Part shown: positions 1 to 12,179 of the stretch, piece after piece | Position numbering within the stretch: the stretch's first letter is position 1 | Layout of the letters: each line of letters opens with the position of its first letter | Assembly (NCBI GenBank): GCA_009760855.2 | Contig: WPIO01000006.1 | Coordinates: 5,872,501-5,936,500, forward strand | DNA length: 64,000 nt | From: Cristatella mucedo | Lineage: Eukaryota; Bryozoa; Phylactolaemata; Cristatellidae | Direction of reading: 5' to 3' | The notes under the pieces: model-generated | The model's input: only the letters and a program-made list of their open reading frames with translations | The model's database searches: none | What the model was told of the DNA's origin: nothing | Translations under genes and position numbers: made by a program

Positions 1-3000
1 TCCAGCTCTTGGTCTCTCTCCAGCCGGCGACGTACGGTCCGGCCCGGACACGAATTGCAGCTTGCCAGCGGTCTTCCGGAGAGGGCTCATTACCATTGGG
101 GCCCGCTCCGACGCCACCCATGGGACAAGCTCGTTCGGTCGGGTACGCGATGGCATTGCAGCGACGGCGTCACCCCACGCGCTAAGGCGGCCATAGGGTT
201 TCCGCTGCCGTTCACGTGACCTAATCTCCCCCACTCGCCTCTCGCCGGGCGGTGCTTCCGGTGCTGCCCGCAGACAAAGACTCGGGCTTAAAAATGCGCT
301 GATCTAGCCAGCGGTTGCTCCGTCGTTGGCGACGAGCCGGCATTCTGGTGGAACAAAGACGCGGTTTATGTCTGTCGGTGAGCAAACTTGAGCCTGCCGT
401 GAGCGCGCGCGCACAGAACGGGCTCGAGCGCCACATCTAGACTTTGAGCGCGGCGGTGGCGAGGTTACCGTCTGCCTCCCCAGAAGCTGTGGGAACACCC
501 CGAGTGCAGACGCACGCCTTCCTTCGATCTGACGTCTTCCAACCAACGCCTGCTCTCGGTTCCCAGATTCCACCGGAAGCGCCGACCTGAGAGCCGCGCC
601 AACGCCTGTGCTTTGCGGTTGGTCGCCTGCTGCCGCCGAGCTGCTATCCAGCCACCGCCATCCGTGCCTTCGTCATGTCCGCAACCTCATTCTTGATTTG
701 GAGGAGTTTCCCATCGGCCCCGTCCCCCTTGGCTGCTTATTCTTTGGCTGTCACTTCTCGTTGTGTGTAGCTCGCTTTCCTGTAGACCCACAGGCAAATG
801 CTTCAATTTCCTTTGACAGCCGCACTTAAACGATACCTTTCAGAGGAGAGTGGAGGCATGCATGCACTCTTGCCGCGGACGAACTGATTTTCTTTTTCGT
901 TGCCACGTTCTTGGGTGCTTGCGGCCATCGTTTTCGCGGTCTCGATGTTGCTTCCGGCGGTTTGGCTTGTTACGGGTCTCGCCAACCAACGTCACCGCCT
1001 GAACGTCATCGTGGTGGCGCTCAGCGGCGATGGTCCAGGCTCGGCCGGTTGCGGTTGGGCTGGATTGTGAGTGCACCCCAGTGTTGTCCGCGTCCGCAGG
1101 CAGGTGTGAGCGAACCAGGCTGGTGTGTGCGATCTGTCCCGTCTCCCTTCCGGGCCGGGCATTATCGTCGCGGCCACGTGCAGCCTGCTCGGCTCACGAA
1201 TCCCGGCCGCTAGCCGCGATGCAGCCCACCGAAGCAGGCCAAGCAACCGAGATCAACCGCCTGGCTGTTGGGAACGAGTTATACCAAGGTTCGGTCAAGA
1301 CTGCAGCACCAGCTGCCCAGTGGTGTTCCTACCAAGCCACTTGGAACAAACAGCTCAAAAGTATCGGAAAGGTAACGGAGAACGGGATCGGGCTCGAGAT
1401 TCGACTTTGCAATCTGTGCCCTAGCTAGCAAGTGGAATTCGGCTCGCCTAGTGTAAGCGTGGCATTGCACTTTCTGCTCGGTGATACCTGGTTTCCATGC
1501 ATCTAGCTGGCATTCGGCATCTGGATTTGGTTGCATGGTTAGTGGCGTGAATTTTACAAGCTGCTGAGACTGGCAGTGGAGTTTCGTGGGGGTTAGATTC
1601 GCTGGCTTTTGTGTTTCACTGGTGCAGTGGTTTGGTATGGGCACCGTATTTGTTGTTGAGTGCTATGATGCATCATTCGAGATCACCCGGTTCCCAAATG
1701 GCCTCGCAGCAGCTGGTCTCGTTATGTCTGCGTAATCTCGGCCGACCAAGGGGTGCAGCTTCAGCTTCCCAAGTTGATAAAACTGTTTGGCACGAGCAGA
1801 CAAAATATTGGCAGCTTCGACGGCCTTATTTATATAGGGGCAGAGAATCTGTAGCTGCAGGTCACTCAGCTGGCACTGGGCAGTGAAGAATCGTTGTGCT
1901 GCATGCCCCCAACCCACGAACGGGGTCATGAAGTGCAGGCACCTCGCCCCCTAGGCCAAGACCCAGGGGTGACTGGTCGGTGTATTGATATCTCCTGGTA
2001 CTAGGTCGGTTCGGCCATGCTTGCTCCTGACAACAGAGGCCGTGGCTTGGCTTGCATGGTCTAGCGAAATTCCACCTTGCCAGGCGACATCCGGTATCAC
2101 CAGCTAGCTTGTTTCAGCCCGAGTCAGCTCTTTTGGTCAGGGGTTGATTTGTATGCACACCGCATGGACTCTAGCATAGCCCGGTCTCCTGACTACCGTG
2201 ACCTTCGAATGTGCACTCAGCTTCACCACGCTCGCATGCTAGTTTGCTAGTTTCTTGTTACCATCCCGGACTCATGTTCGGCTGCATCCCAGCTGTGGGT
2301 GGATCCCTGGTCTCAATTAAACCTAGGTGCAGCACTGAGTTCGGTCCGAAGCCAGGCTTTCACACTGCTGGATATGCTGAACCAATCAGTGCATTCTTTG
2401 TGTTTGGGGTAGCAAAAAAAGGGAAATTGAAGGAAATTGATCTGCCCGTGCCTGCCTGCCGCAGGCTTGCTACCAACAGATGGCGATCTATTGACCAATA
2501 AGTCGTCCCGGTCGTGCCTTCTGCAGACTGCAGGGCTCCGGTCAGTGGCTGAGGCACATTCTTGCCCACCCCCTGCGAAGGAGCCAGCCTCGGGCCATTC
2601 CAGCCGAGCTAGGCTGCTGCTGCTGGTGTCCATGAATAGTAGGTGGGGTCGGTGGGTGGCCAGCAGGTGAAGGCCCAAAGGCCAGCACCTTTAATTGGCC
2701 CAGGGCTGCCACAGTCTTAGGCGATGCATGTGGCGACGTCTTGGTCGAAAGCACGAAGGGATCGCCAGGGCAAGAGCAGCACATGAGTGTCAGTCAGTCA
2801 TCCAGCCTAGGCAGTCTCTCGCATGCATCATCTCCAAAGTAAGGAGACGGGTCGGGTCGTTCCCTCAAGTGGTCCTCAGTGCTCTGGTCGCCTTGTACTG
2901 ACCCGAAGGGATGTGCTCAGCCTCCTGATGATCGACTGCCTCCGGCCGAGTGCCGAGTCCCCTCCCCATGGTTTTGCCGTGGCTTCACCTCTGCTTAGGC

Positions 3001-4532
3001 CTAGAGCAGCTCGAAATAGTCATCAAGTCACCTTGGCTGACTCAGCTTGTCGAGCACAAAATGGCAGAGACTAGATTGGGAGTAGGGAAGATCTTCAAGC
3101 CTTTCGAGATAAAACTGGGCATTAAACATAACTTTTTTCCACCTTCACCCACCCTTTCCTCGTGTCTACAGCCACTTCGTGAGCAGCTGACCTCGGCAGG
3201 CCTACAACGTTGGCAAGGCAAGTAAGGATGGCCCGGGCTTGAACCGTCCTGCCTAGGATGTGCCCATCTTAATCCGACCTGAGCCTCTTGGCTTACCATG
3301 GAGAAGACTTGAGACTGGCTTGCAGGCTGTCCTGCCATGTCCTTGGGCCCCCTCCCCCTCTCTGACCCCTTGGACTGTGGCTTTGCCCATCCCAGTCGAC
3401 TAGGTGAAGCAGCTCCTGCCAGTGCTACTAAATCGCCAGCCGACGGCGGGTAAGCCTATAAGCCTAACATTTCCTGGGCAGAAGCTGCTGCTGCTGCTGC
3501 TGATGATGATGCTGCTGTCTGCTTGAAAGAAGTCCAGCTGTCGCACGAAGTCGACCGGTCCCATCGGTAGGCGTTTATCGGCCTCTGCAGCTGATCCACC
3601 GCTTGATTCTGTCCAGCATTCTGCATTCGCTAGTGATTAATTGAGCTTGCCGGCTGCTTGGCTAACGATTTCACAAAGAGGCTGGTGGATGGATGCAGCT
3701 GTGGCTGCCTGGTGGCATCCTCGGTCTGGGAAGGGGAGAAGACATGGTATTGGTCGCTAGCCGAGTGTGGCAGTTGTTCACCTAGCCGTTCCTGACTCGC
3801 CAAGGCCGTCTGAAGTTCGCCCACTGCTGCTGTTTGCACGCTGCTGCCCTCCCTCCATTACAGTGTGCTTGTTTTCCCTGCTTTTCACTGTCGTCAAAGG
3901 GTTCATGTACCTTCCGGACTGGGTTTAGTCTGCTGACGTCTGAGTCTTTGTAGTGGCGATTCTGTGGACGGTAGAGCCTGCTTCGGCAGGGTGCAAAGTG
4001 CAGCCTAGCAGCAGCAGCAGGGTCGGTTCGTGCGGTCGCCCACTACCTGAAGTCAATATGTGTCCATTGGTTTAGCCGTAACCCAATACCCGATGGCTCT
4101 GTTTTTGCCGTCCCGCTGGCTGCTGCAGTCGCCATAGAATGACACTTGCAAGATAGTGCTGACTGTCATAGAATCGAGTAAGCACCGGAGAGCCAGTTGG
4201 GCTTACGGCTGGCAGCCGACAGCAGCTGGCTGACAAGAGACTGGCAGTCGAACTCGCCCGGTTCCTTTGCCGAGCAGCGCACCGGCGGTGACGGCTGCAG
4301 TTCGGGGTGGGGTGGGCGGGTCTCTGCTGCTTTGCCTTGTCGTTTTAGCGATGGCGTGAAGGTACGCAGCTACGTCGGCAGCTCTGTGCTGTTTGTCGCT
4401 CCGCTCTGCTACTGCAGCTGCTGCCTCAGCCGCCGTGGATGGCGAACCATTCAACCGCCCCGTGTTGTGGCGATGGCGGCATACTCAATTGCTTGCATAC
4501 AGTGCCTGAAACCGCCCCTTTGACGCATCCAG
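1..4532. other. GC-rich stretch upstream of the SPSB gene, no proven gene
   Basis: I see no convincing coding exon here. Positions 1-1250 are rich in CpG and could be a CpG-island promoter or a 5' untranslated exon of the SPSB gene downstream, but no donor site can be tied to it. From 1250 to 4530 there is CAG/CTG-rich unique sequence, including a CTG/GAT triplet run near 3485-3523. The reading frames present are short and conflict between strands. A weak splice acceptor (gcatccag) ends at 4532, directly before the open frame that leads into the SPSB coding exon. Confidence 0.4.
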
Positions 4533-4736
4533 GTCGAACTGGAAAACGCCGAGCTGGCTGACAGCGTCAAGCGCAGGAGGACCGACAGCAGCGAGAGCGG
4601 CGGCGGAAGCAGCACCAGCGGGTCAGCAGCTGCTGCGGTGGCGGCGGCGGCTGCTGCGCTGGTCGGCCATCGAGTCGATCGACAGCAGGACGCCCTGCTG
4701 CTGCCCGACTCGTCCGACGATCAGCACGCGACGGCG
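4533..4736 (+). other. Open in-frame extension upstream of the SPSB start (5' UTR or longer N-terminus)
   Basis: The frame of the SPSB coding exon stays open back to a TGA at 4521-4523, giving 68 extra codons without an ATG. They start [16 protein letters not shown] and continue Ser/Gly-rich and then Ala-rich, with the same GC-rich third positions as the gene. AG at 4531-4532 could be a splice acceptor. Family members start at MGQK, which is encoded at 4737. This stretch is therefore either 5' UTR that happens to be open or a real longer N-terminus supplied by an upstream exon. Confidence 0.4.
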
Positions 4737-6283
4737 ATGGGCCAGAAAGCCTCGGGCGGCATGAAAGTGATGGAAGTAGTGTCCGGCGACGACGACGTCG
4801 ATATGAACTCGTCTCGAGCACATCACCACGTGGCTGCCGCTGCTGCTTCGACCGGCGCCTCTGCCCCCAAGGCGGCCAGATCATCGTTGTCGTCGAGGCC
4901 GCTGCCGCCACCTTTGTTGCCCGGCGGTGGCATCGGTAGCTTGGTGTCGAGGCGACGGCTGGCCGGTCCGGCCGCTGCCGCCAGGTCGGCCGCGCAGTCG
5001 GCATTGCAGCAGCCGGGTGTCGCCGCGGCCGCCAGCCCACCGGACTACGGCAAGCCGCCGAGGCTGGACCTGCTGCTGCGAAGCTCGCCGCTGCCGCCCG
5101 ACGTCCTGGAGCGGCACTCGTGGAACCCGAACGATCGTTCGCTCAACGTGTACGTCAAGGAGGAGGATGCGCTCACCTTCCACCGGTATCCGGTGGCGCA
5201 GAGCACGGACGGCGCACGCGGCCGCGTCGGCTACGAGCGCGGCCTGCATGCCTGGCAGATCGTCTGGAATCGGCAGCAGCGCGGCACGCACGCCGTCGTC
5301 GGCGTGGGCGAGCCGTCGGCTCCGCTGCACTGCGCCGGCTACTCGACTCTGGTCGGCAGCGACTCGCACTCCTGGGGCTGGGACATCGGGCGAATGCGCC
5401 TCTGCCACAACTCAAAGGCGCCCGGCAGCGTAGAGGAGCAGTACCCGCGACCGGGCGCTGGCAGCGGCTTGCCGGTCGCGGCCATGGTTCCCGACTCGTT
5501 CGTCGTCGTGCTGGACATGGACGAGGGCACGCTTGGATACGTCATGCACGATCAGTACCTGGGCGTGGCCTTCGCTGGCCTCAAGGGCAAGAAGCTGTAT
5601 CCGATGGTGAGCGCAGTCTGGGGTCACTGCGAGGTGACCATGCGCTATATAGGAGGCCTGGAACGTGAGTATTTTATGATGCCTTGCCCGGTGCTGCTGC
5701 TGTCGGCCGCTATTCCTTGCCGTCCGGCGATTGGTAGCAGCTGTCTCGTTGCCACAGGGGCAGATCGCTCTCCCCCTCCATCTCCCACCCTCCCTGCCTC
5801 CCTCCGTGTGTGTGTGTGTGCGTGCGTGCGTGTGCGCGCGTGTGTGTGTCGTGTGCCTGCGTGCAGCCCAGCTGCCCTCCTCCTCCTTCCCCCCCCCCGA
5901 CCTAATGGCAGGCCTCCTCGGCTCAACCGAGTATTCGAACAAAGCCGATTGATCTGGTGACGACTGCATGCATGCTTGCCGAGCCTGGTCTGCGGTCTGA
6001 CCTGCTGGCATGATGGCTTGGCACGGCACGAAAAAGGCCGTCTGCATTGTCTGGTTGCTTAGTGCGTTAGACCGTCTCAGGCTCGGTCGGTTTGCTTGCT
6101 TCGTATCGATCGGCGGTCGTGGGCCGACACGTGCTCGTTCGTGCTGTAGCCGAACCTCTGCCGCTGGCCGACATGTGCCGCCGAGTGATAAGAAAGCAGC
6201 TGAACAAGGATAATATGCTAGACAGCGTCGTGGGCCTGCCGCTTCCCGGCAGACTGAAAGCATACCTCATGTACAGGACGTAG
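4737..6283 (+). CDS. SPSB: SPRY domain-containing SOCS box protein (SPSB1/4, gustavus type), two exons
   Basis: Substrate-receptor subunit of a Cullin-5/Elongin-BC ubiquitin ligase. In the family the SPRY domain binds short Asn-rich peptides (as in Vasa, Par-4 and iNOS) and the SOCS box recruits Elongin and Cul5. The coding parts are 4737-5664 and 6150-6283, with a GT-AG phase-1 intron at 5665-6149; 353 residues. The start was chosen because MGQKASGG matches the conserved family N-terminus and has G at -3 and +4. Residues 13-106 are a low-complexity Ala/Ser/Pro insert with a His run, making the protein longer than the usual ~270. SPRY spans about 107-309, with peptide-pocket motifs HRYPVA (149-154), GYSTLVG (201-207) and VWG (294-296). 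Across the junction GGLE-PEPLPL is as expected. SOCS box 311-353: BC box L-ADM-C-RRV-I and Cul5 box LPLP. Spsb1 and spsb4 cannot be told apart here. No truncation is visible. Confidence 0.93.
5665..6149 (+). other. SPSB intron (485 bp, GT-AG, phase 1) with GT/GC repeat
   Basis: The donor is gtgagt at 5665 and the acceptor is gtgctgtag ending at 6149. Splicing joins C (5664) to CC (6150-6151), restoring a Pro codon in the conserved GGLxPEPLPL junction. An alternating GT/GC tract lies at about 5806-5853 and a C-rich run at 5890-5899. Confidence 0.9.
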
Positions 6284-6675
6284 ACGGTTGACAGACGGCG
6301 TGCTCGATCTGCTTCATCGTGCCAATCGACGAGGCTGCCTCGAATACGGCCTCTGGAGTGGGTTGTTGGCCTGCCCCTAGTCCTGACAGGCCCGGCCAGC
6401 TGTTGGGAATGGTCACGCCTTGTACCATCGACCGTATGGCCGAAAAGCAAAGGAAAAAGAGGCATCGAAGGAAGTGTTAATGATGATTGCGTTTCATCGT
6501 CTCTGTCTCCTTTAATTAAAGCCTCGACGTTAATTGTATTTATTTTGGCCAAAGTCTGATCGCGAGCTGACCCATGCCGGTGTGGTGCCAGCAGCTCTTA
6601 GTGCGTATCGTACCAGCCACAGCACATGCCCGGCTGGGTAGCTCTGCATCCTGATTGCCCAGCCATGAACAAACG

Positions 6676-6681
6676 AATAAA
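6676..6681 (+). terminator. Polyadenylation signal AATAAA of the SPSB gene
   Basis: AATAAA lies 393 bases after the stop codon. It is followed within 25 bases by a T/GT-rich run (gattttttgttttgg), as expected for a cleavage site with a downstream element. This implies a 3' UTR of about 400-420 bases. Confidence 0.6.
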
Positions 6682-6709
6682 GCATTCGTCATGATTTTTT
6701 GTTTTGGTC

Positions 6710-7420
6710 ATAATCGACCCAAGTCAGCATGAGTCATGCACTTGCATTGCCTAACTCAAGCTAAGACCACCGATTGGGTATTGTTATAGCTTCTCTGTCT
6801 GAGCAGCTGCTCACAGAGCCCGTCGACCCTTTTATTGAGCTTTATCGCTGTCCGAGCTGATGGGTCATTTGGCCAATGGATATCATATGCAAGCAAGCCT
6901 GTCTGTAAATGCTGTAGTAGATCTGGCCCAAAGGGGTGCTTGTAGAGAGACAGCTGCCTCAAAGGCCAGTGCCTTAAGCCAGCTAACCTAGTGTCCAAGT
7001 ACCTAAGCGCTAAGTATGAACGAACTAGCTACCTAGTGATAGCAACCTTTGTATAACAGTACAAGCTGGTAATTCACTTGGCTTTCAAATTTCTTGCAAT
7101 CAGTTCCTCTTTATGCTCATTCATGATGGTTTGACCTGCTCGTACACATGGAAGCTGAGCTTGTTCTCCAAAACTACTCGTTGGGAGTGGGTCTCTTTTA
7201 CGCTCACGATCTCGACCTTGTTAATGCAATTCATCGATTGGTATCATTTCCCAGTCAAACTTTCTCTTCCTTTTTTATTTTTGACTCGCGAGCCGTTCGT
7301 GCTATCTGAGTTGTGTTTTCCAGCAAGCATTCTGATAGCATCGACATGATTGCATAATGTGAGCCCATTGCACCTGGCTGGGCTGGACATTTGATGTTTG
7401 CAAGAAGCCGCTTGCTTCTT
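6710..7420. other. Intergenic sequence, nothing recognised
   Basis: Short AT-balanced sequence with conflicting short frames on both strands. I find no repeat copy, RNA gene or exon with supporting splice sites. Confidence 0.4.
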
Positions 7421-7424
7421 GCAT

Positions 7425-7746
7425 AGTATGCGACCGAAGCTTTAGCTCTGCTGGTCCTAGACTGGAACTCGCTTCCGCGATTCTTATGCAACGACAACTA
7501 CTCTCCAGCTTCCGACTATGGCTCATCCTTTCCAGCAGTCCTGAGCTGCTACTTCCACGCTACTCACCACCTCAACTGTTCTCTTGACTGCTTTGCTTCC
7601 CATTTTCTCTTTGTTGCATGAGACGAAGTCTGTTGGCTACCGAATGTGTACCGAAAGCCGCTCAGGCTGTGAGTGCGCTATACAAAACTCTCCTGTGTAA
7701 CATTCACATATTCTTTGTGGAGTTACAGATGGAGATACATTACATG
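7425..7746 (+). mobile_element. LINE-B 3' end, copy 1
   Basis: Shares a long diverged block with 8880, 40290 and 52905 (and inverted copies at 25800 and 29570). It reads 'DWNSLPRFL' near its start, the WNSLP motif found near the C-terminus of many non-LTR retrotransposon proteins. It ends with a conserved untranslated tail: gtgagtgcgctatacaaaac, then a gtgtaacattcacat block, then gagatacattacat. Confidence 0.65.
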
Positions 7747-7974
7747 TGCTAACCTACCGGTTTTTTCAACCTACTTAGATTCCTATTCTCCGCTCATCCC
7801 AACACATCACTCAAAATCACTCCAAAGGTGGTCCGAAGGCAGTTTAAAAGCAAGCAACCTACTGCTTAGATGTGAAGGTGGTCGGAGTCATGAGCCCCAA
7901 ACCAGCGACTACCAATCGTAGGTATAGGAGGGAAGGGCTCTGTTGGCCCCGGCCTCCGTGGACCGATCCGAAGA

Positions 7975-8112
7975 GGCTCGAGCCACTCAGCGTGGCAACC
8001 ACTCTGCCTTGACGACCGAGGTCGTGGGCTCTAGCCCTTCGGCAAATGTAAAGCGCCTAGATGGAGATTCAGTTCTCTTAGGGGGCTATGCAAATGAAAT
8101 GTGTTATATTTT
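7975..8112 (+). mobile_element. SINE-1 copy, diverged
   Basis: A tRNA-like box B is seen as ggtcgtgggctctagccc at about 8018-8036. The LINE-A-like 3' end follows (aaagcgcctagatggagatt, then ggggctatgcaaatg). Box A is badly worn. The middle resembles LINE-A more than the other SINE-1 copies do. Confidence 0.6.
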
Positions 8113-8879
8113 TATGACAAGGTCGAGTTCCTTGCCGAGGTCTCTGGTGCCAATAGCTGCAGCTATCCCTTCCTGTGTGGCCACAACCTTGGCTGTGCCA
8201 CCCACCCTGTGCCACGTGCTTCTGTTGGCTAAGGGGTCGATCTTCAGGAATCGTGCCTCGACAGCTTCGGCAAATTTCCAGAGTGCTTTCGGGAGAGACG
8301 ATGGTGCAGGCATCCAAATGAGAAAACTTGCACTGCCGTAAAGTCCAGGTCGATCTAGAAAACAGATCCAATTAGATCGCTCAAAAATTGGTGAATTATC
8401 TGTTCCAATTGTTACACATTCTCTGGAAACCTCGGAAGCTGCTCAGGGCAAGAGTCCTGAAGATCGAACGTGGCTAGCGAACAGAAGCTCGTAGCACAGA
8501 TTCTAAACACGACAAAGCAATCTTCGCTTGCTCTATCTAGCAAAATGAAATTATGCTGAATACTGCTGGAGAAGTACCCTGTTCAATCCAGGAAGTCGGG
8601 ACAGCATGTTATTGTCACTCAATGTGTTCTAGTTTGTCGCGTGAAAAAGGAGGTGACGGGAAGATTAAGAGCAAAAATAATGCCTTGAATCCTGCTTAGC
8701 CAACCTGATTTTATAGATGTTTGGCCATGTGTCTCCTTTGCTAAAGCTAGGATGGCTGCCGGTTGATCTACGAGTACAGAGCCAAGCTCGTACTGACCCA
8801 CAAGGCTCGCCACGGCTTGGATTCACCATGCCTAGCTAAACTGCTGCACCAGTTTCAGCCCCCTCGTGCCCTCAGGTCG

Positions 8880-9246
8880 TTGTATTGACAATAAATAAGC
8901 TGCTCCATTCCATCGCTTAAAGACCGTCGATGACAGAAGCTTTTGCTCTGCAGGTCCTAGACTGTGGAACTAATTTCAGCGATGTTTATGAGGCGACAAC
9001 TACTCTCCTGCTACCGACTATGGCTCATCCTTGATAGCCGTCATGTGCTGCTACTTACGTGATACTCGCTACCTCAACTGCTCTCCTGACTCTGCTATGC
9101 TTCCCACTTTCTCTTGGTTTCGTGAGATGAAGTCTGTTGGCTTCCGAAAGCCGCCTAGGCTGTGAGTGGGCTATATAAAACTCCTGCGTAACACCTACAC
9201 AGTCTTTGTGGCTTTGTGGAGTTACAGACGGAGATACATTACATCA
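8880..9246 (+). mobile_element. LINE-B 3' end, copy 2
   Basis: Begins slightly further upstream than copy 1, with the C-terminal protein part (TEAFALQVLDCGTNF in one frame), and ends at the same gagatacattacat tail. Frame breaks show that it is dead. Confidence 0.65.
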
Positions 9247-9249
9247 GAT

Positions 9250-10150
9250 TTTACAGATTAAGCTGTTTAGCCTCATGACTACTGTCCAGATCTCAAACCT
9301 TGGGCCATCAATACAAATGTTCGCTTATAAGCTACTGCTTTTATAGAAAGCTTTTAGCTTGTGTACCTCCAGCTATAAGTGCGTTGCTGGGCAAGCGATA
9401 CTTACGCTCAAGAATGAGAACCTTGGAGCTCTAGCCTGCTCTACTTAGCATCCTCAGAAATGCACTTGCTTTACTAGGTTGTCCGTAATAATGGTTGTCG
9501 TATTGCATGCGAATAGGCATGAAGGTTCTATAGGTTGTGTTTACTGCAAGCTTTCGCTAAAGCAATTTGATTAATGAGCCGATAGACCTCCATTCGATCC
9601 CTATGCAGTGAAATGGGAGATCCGATACAATGAGCAAGATCTGGATCGGTCGCATCGCGGAGAGTTAAGTTCTAGCAAGCAGATTAGCTAAGTAACACCT
9701 ATTCCACCACCACCCACTCACCCCCAGCTGCCCAGTGCTTAGTAGATCTACGTCTGGGGAGACTTACGCCCTTGGACGAATACTGGCGTCGCTATGAGCT
9801 ATTCCTCTATGGCTTTGCAGCCGCTATACTGGTCAATCTAACTGAAGCGCTGGCCTTAGTGGTGAACTTGGCTGAATTGATCAGCACATCCTGCACGAGC
9901 TGCTGTGGCCAGTGAATCCGGGCTGGTCTGGCGGCGAAATGTCTTGAACCTTAAACCTGCTGGTGTAGCGTCTGCTGGCACTACCAGCGGGTGCACAGCA
10001 GCTGCCGATTTCTTCAGCCATCAGGACAATTGCAGCATGCCGAAAGCAATGATCCCACTACAAAATAAATTGTGATGGGCGGCAGCCACACTGCTATGCC
10101 AGCTCGGGTTGGGCACTAGGGAAGGCATTTAAGCGGTTCATTTGCAAGGT
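9250..10150. other. Unassigned sequence
   Basis: No exon, RNA gene or repeat family of this window is recognised. The only structured feature is ordinary mixed sequence with short conflicting frames. Confidence 0.35.
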
Positions 10151-10379
10151 CCAGCTGAGCTATGCTGGCCTTGCCGTCAGCATGGTACGGCTGCACAAAA
10201 GCCGACCCCAGCAATGGCTGCAAAATATGAAGAAAGGTCGTTGTCCACAGCAGACGCAGCAGGTTGCTGCACCCACCCACATCTTAATGGATGCATCATC
10301 ATCATCTAGTCGATCTAGCCGAAAACAGCAGGCCAGCTGAATTTTCGCTCTGACCAGACAGGCCATACTTGATACCGGA

Positions 10380-10510
10380 AATTTGAATAGAAACTTTGAA
10401 ACTTGGGTTGCGAAGGACGCCGGTATAACTGGTGACGCCAGCGACATTAGTGCCTTCGTAATCTTTCCTTGCCCAAGTAAAGTTAGATACTGTTGATCAA
10501 GCTGGTGGCT
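10380..10510 (-). pseudogene. Possible non-LTR retrotransposon fragment upstream of an RT domain
   Basis: On the minus strand a frame reads LTLLGQGKITKALMSL and goes on with proline, serine and valine-rich sequence. This pattern (G..SKAL..L) is known from the linker between endonuclease and reverse transcriptase in many LINE proteins. The match is short and by memory of the family pattern only. An unrelated short frame is possible. Confidence 0.3.
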
Positions 10511-10550
10511 AGCCTTACTCAGCACATTTAAGTGCTTAGAGAGAGAAAGG

Positions 10551-10670
<120 letters not shown>

Positions 10671-11036
10671 GGCACTATGCAAATGTCTAATTATTGTTAA
10701 TATCGTTACCGTGCATATCATGACGAATAGTTCTGTCTCGGCATTTCGCCACATGACTATCCAAAAGGAGAGGCTGAGTCAGGATGTTCATCGAAGGGGC
10801 AAGATCCGAAAAGTTTTGATGTCGGCGGCCAGACCCGTGAGTAGCCAAAAAAGCATAGCTTACAACCATGGTGTATATACGGCATCAACTCGGCGGTCGC
10901 TCATCGAGTGGAAGTTGACATAATTTCGTCATTGGTGACTGTGGCGACGAGGGCATTCGAATAGGGGCGGCCTAAGTCACTGAAATATAGGGCGGGGGGG
11001 GGGCATATGCACCCTGCCCATCCTGGCGATATATAT

Positions 11037-11173
11037 AATTCATTTATATAGCGCCCCAAGAGAACTTAATCTCTATTCAGGCGTTTCACGTATGCCTCGG
11101 GGCTCGAGCCCACGACCTCAGTCAGACCTTGGTCGGGGCGAGCACCTTAACCGCTTGACCAAACCAGCTCGGC
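11037..11173 (-). mobile_element. SINE-1 copy, near full length
   Basis: On the minus strand: head gagctggtttggtcaagcgg (box A), box B ggtcgtgggctcgagcc, a body ending gcgcctgaatagagatt... and the hairpin partner ggggcgctatataaatgaat, then an AT-rich tail. Good match to the copies at 47216 and 62939. Confidence 0.85.
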
Positions 11174-11541
11174 GATGGCTCCGCCACTGTCTATGAGTAT
11201 GCAGTACGCATCTAGATATCCCTTTTTTCATTCTTTCTCTTTGCTTAAAGCATGTGTCGCGAAGGTGAAGCAAAGTCAGCTCGATAGACATTTCTTAACT
11301 CATCCTAACAGTAAGAGCTGTCCATAGACACGAGATTGATCAGGCTGCTGCTCTATAACCAGGCCCAACCAACACGTCGCGGTCACTGTCCTGAACGCTT
11401 TGATTACCGGCCTATGGACCAGGACACGTCAGCAGTGTCCACTGTCAATATGAAACTCCGTAATTTGATGGACCAACTGCTGCATGAGATGTAAGACACT
11501 GAAAGGCAGTAGCTATCAGAATTCATAGGCAAACAAATGCA

Positions 11542-11611
11542 AATTGTAGCTACTCACACGTCGAGGGCCGAGCAGGAATTGTAGCTACTCTCACATTGGG
11601 GGCCGAGCAGG
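11542..11611. repeat. Tandem duplication, 35-bp unit x 2
   Basis: Two adjacent copies begin aattgtagctactc and end gccgagcagg, differing at a few positions. Confidence 0.8.
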
Positions 11612-11994
11612 CTTTTCAGTCCCCAAATGGTAACATCACGAAGTAATACACAAATACCTCTCGAGCCGACAAGGTCGAGGCTGAACTACACTCCATCTCT
11701 TTTTGGGGGTCATTGTCTAGTTAGAAAAATATGCACTAGTTTCGCATGTCAAAAACGACGAGTGACATCGCGTTGTCCTCTTACGACCTCTCAGAACATT
11801 TAGAAAATGCTCTTCATAGTAGTTCTTTGGGCAGACTAGCTATCCAATTCACCTGCCCTGGCTTGGTCCTGGTAAAAGGAATGTCAACTTCGTTGCTACC
11901 CATATGTTTAAAAAGCTAGACTCCAAAGCCTCGACCGATGAAGGCAGCATCGACGAAGCGAACACGCCGTCTGAGGCACCACTTTCGAAGAGAA

Positions 11995-12165
11995 TAATAA
12001 TAATGCGAGTAATATATGTGTATAGCCCTAAGAGAACTTGAAAATCTCTTACTAAACTCTTTACATATGCTGCAGAGGAGTTGGTTAGTTGGTAAACAAA
12101 TGGTTAGTCGTAACATGCACGATGTCAACGGTATAATATGGTTTGTGGTAACATTCACAGCATTG
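11995..12165 (-). mobile_element. LINE-A 3' UTR/tail fragment
   Basis: Inverted match to the LINE-A 3' end: (ATT)n, a worn GCGC hairpin with agagattttcaagttctct, and the further-upstream UTR block that carries the 'acatgcacgatgtcaacg' type sequence also seen at 17830 and 21150. Confidence 0.6.
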
Positions 12166-12179
12166 TACACGTTAAACAC

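Noticed and set aside
5665-5960. Read-through of SPSB exon 1 to a longer protein ending at 5960
   Set aside because: The conserved GGLE-PEPLPL junction and the SOCS box in exon 2 show that gtgagt at 5665 is used; the extra residues are intron.
5412-6263. 283-codon open frame antisense to the SPSB gene
   Set aside because: It runs opposite to a confirmed SPRY/SOCS gene; its openness comes from the GC-rich codons of that gene and from the CA/GT tract.
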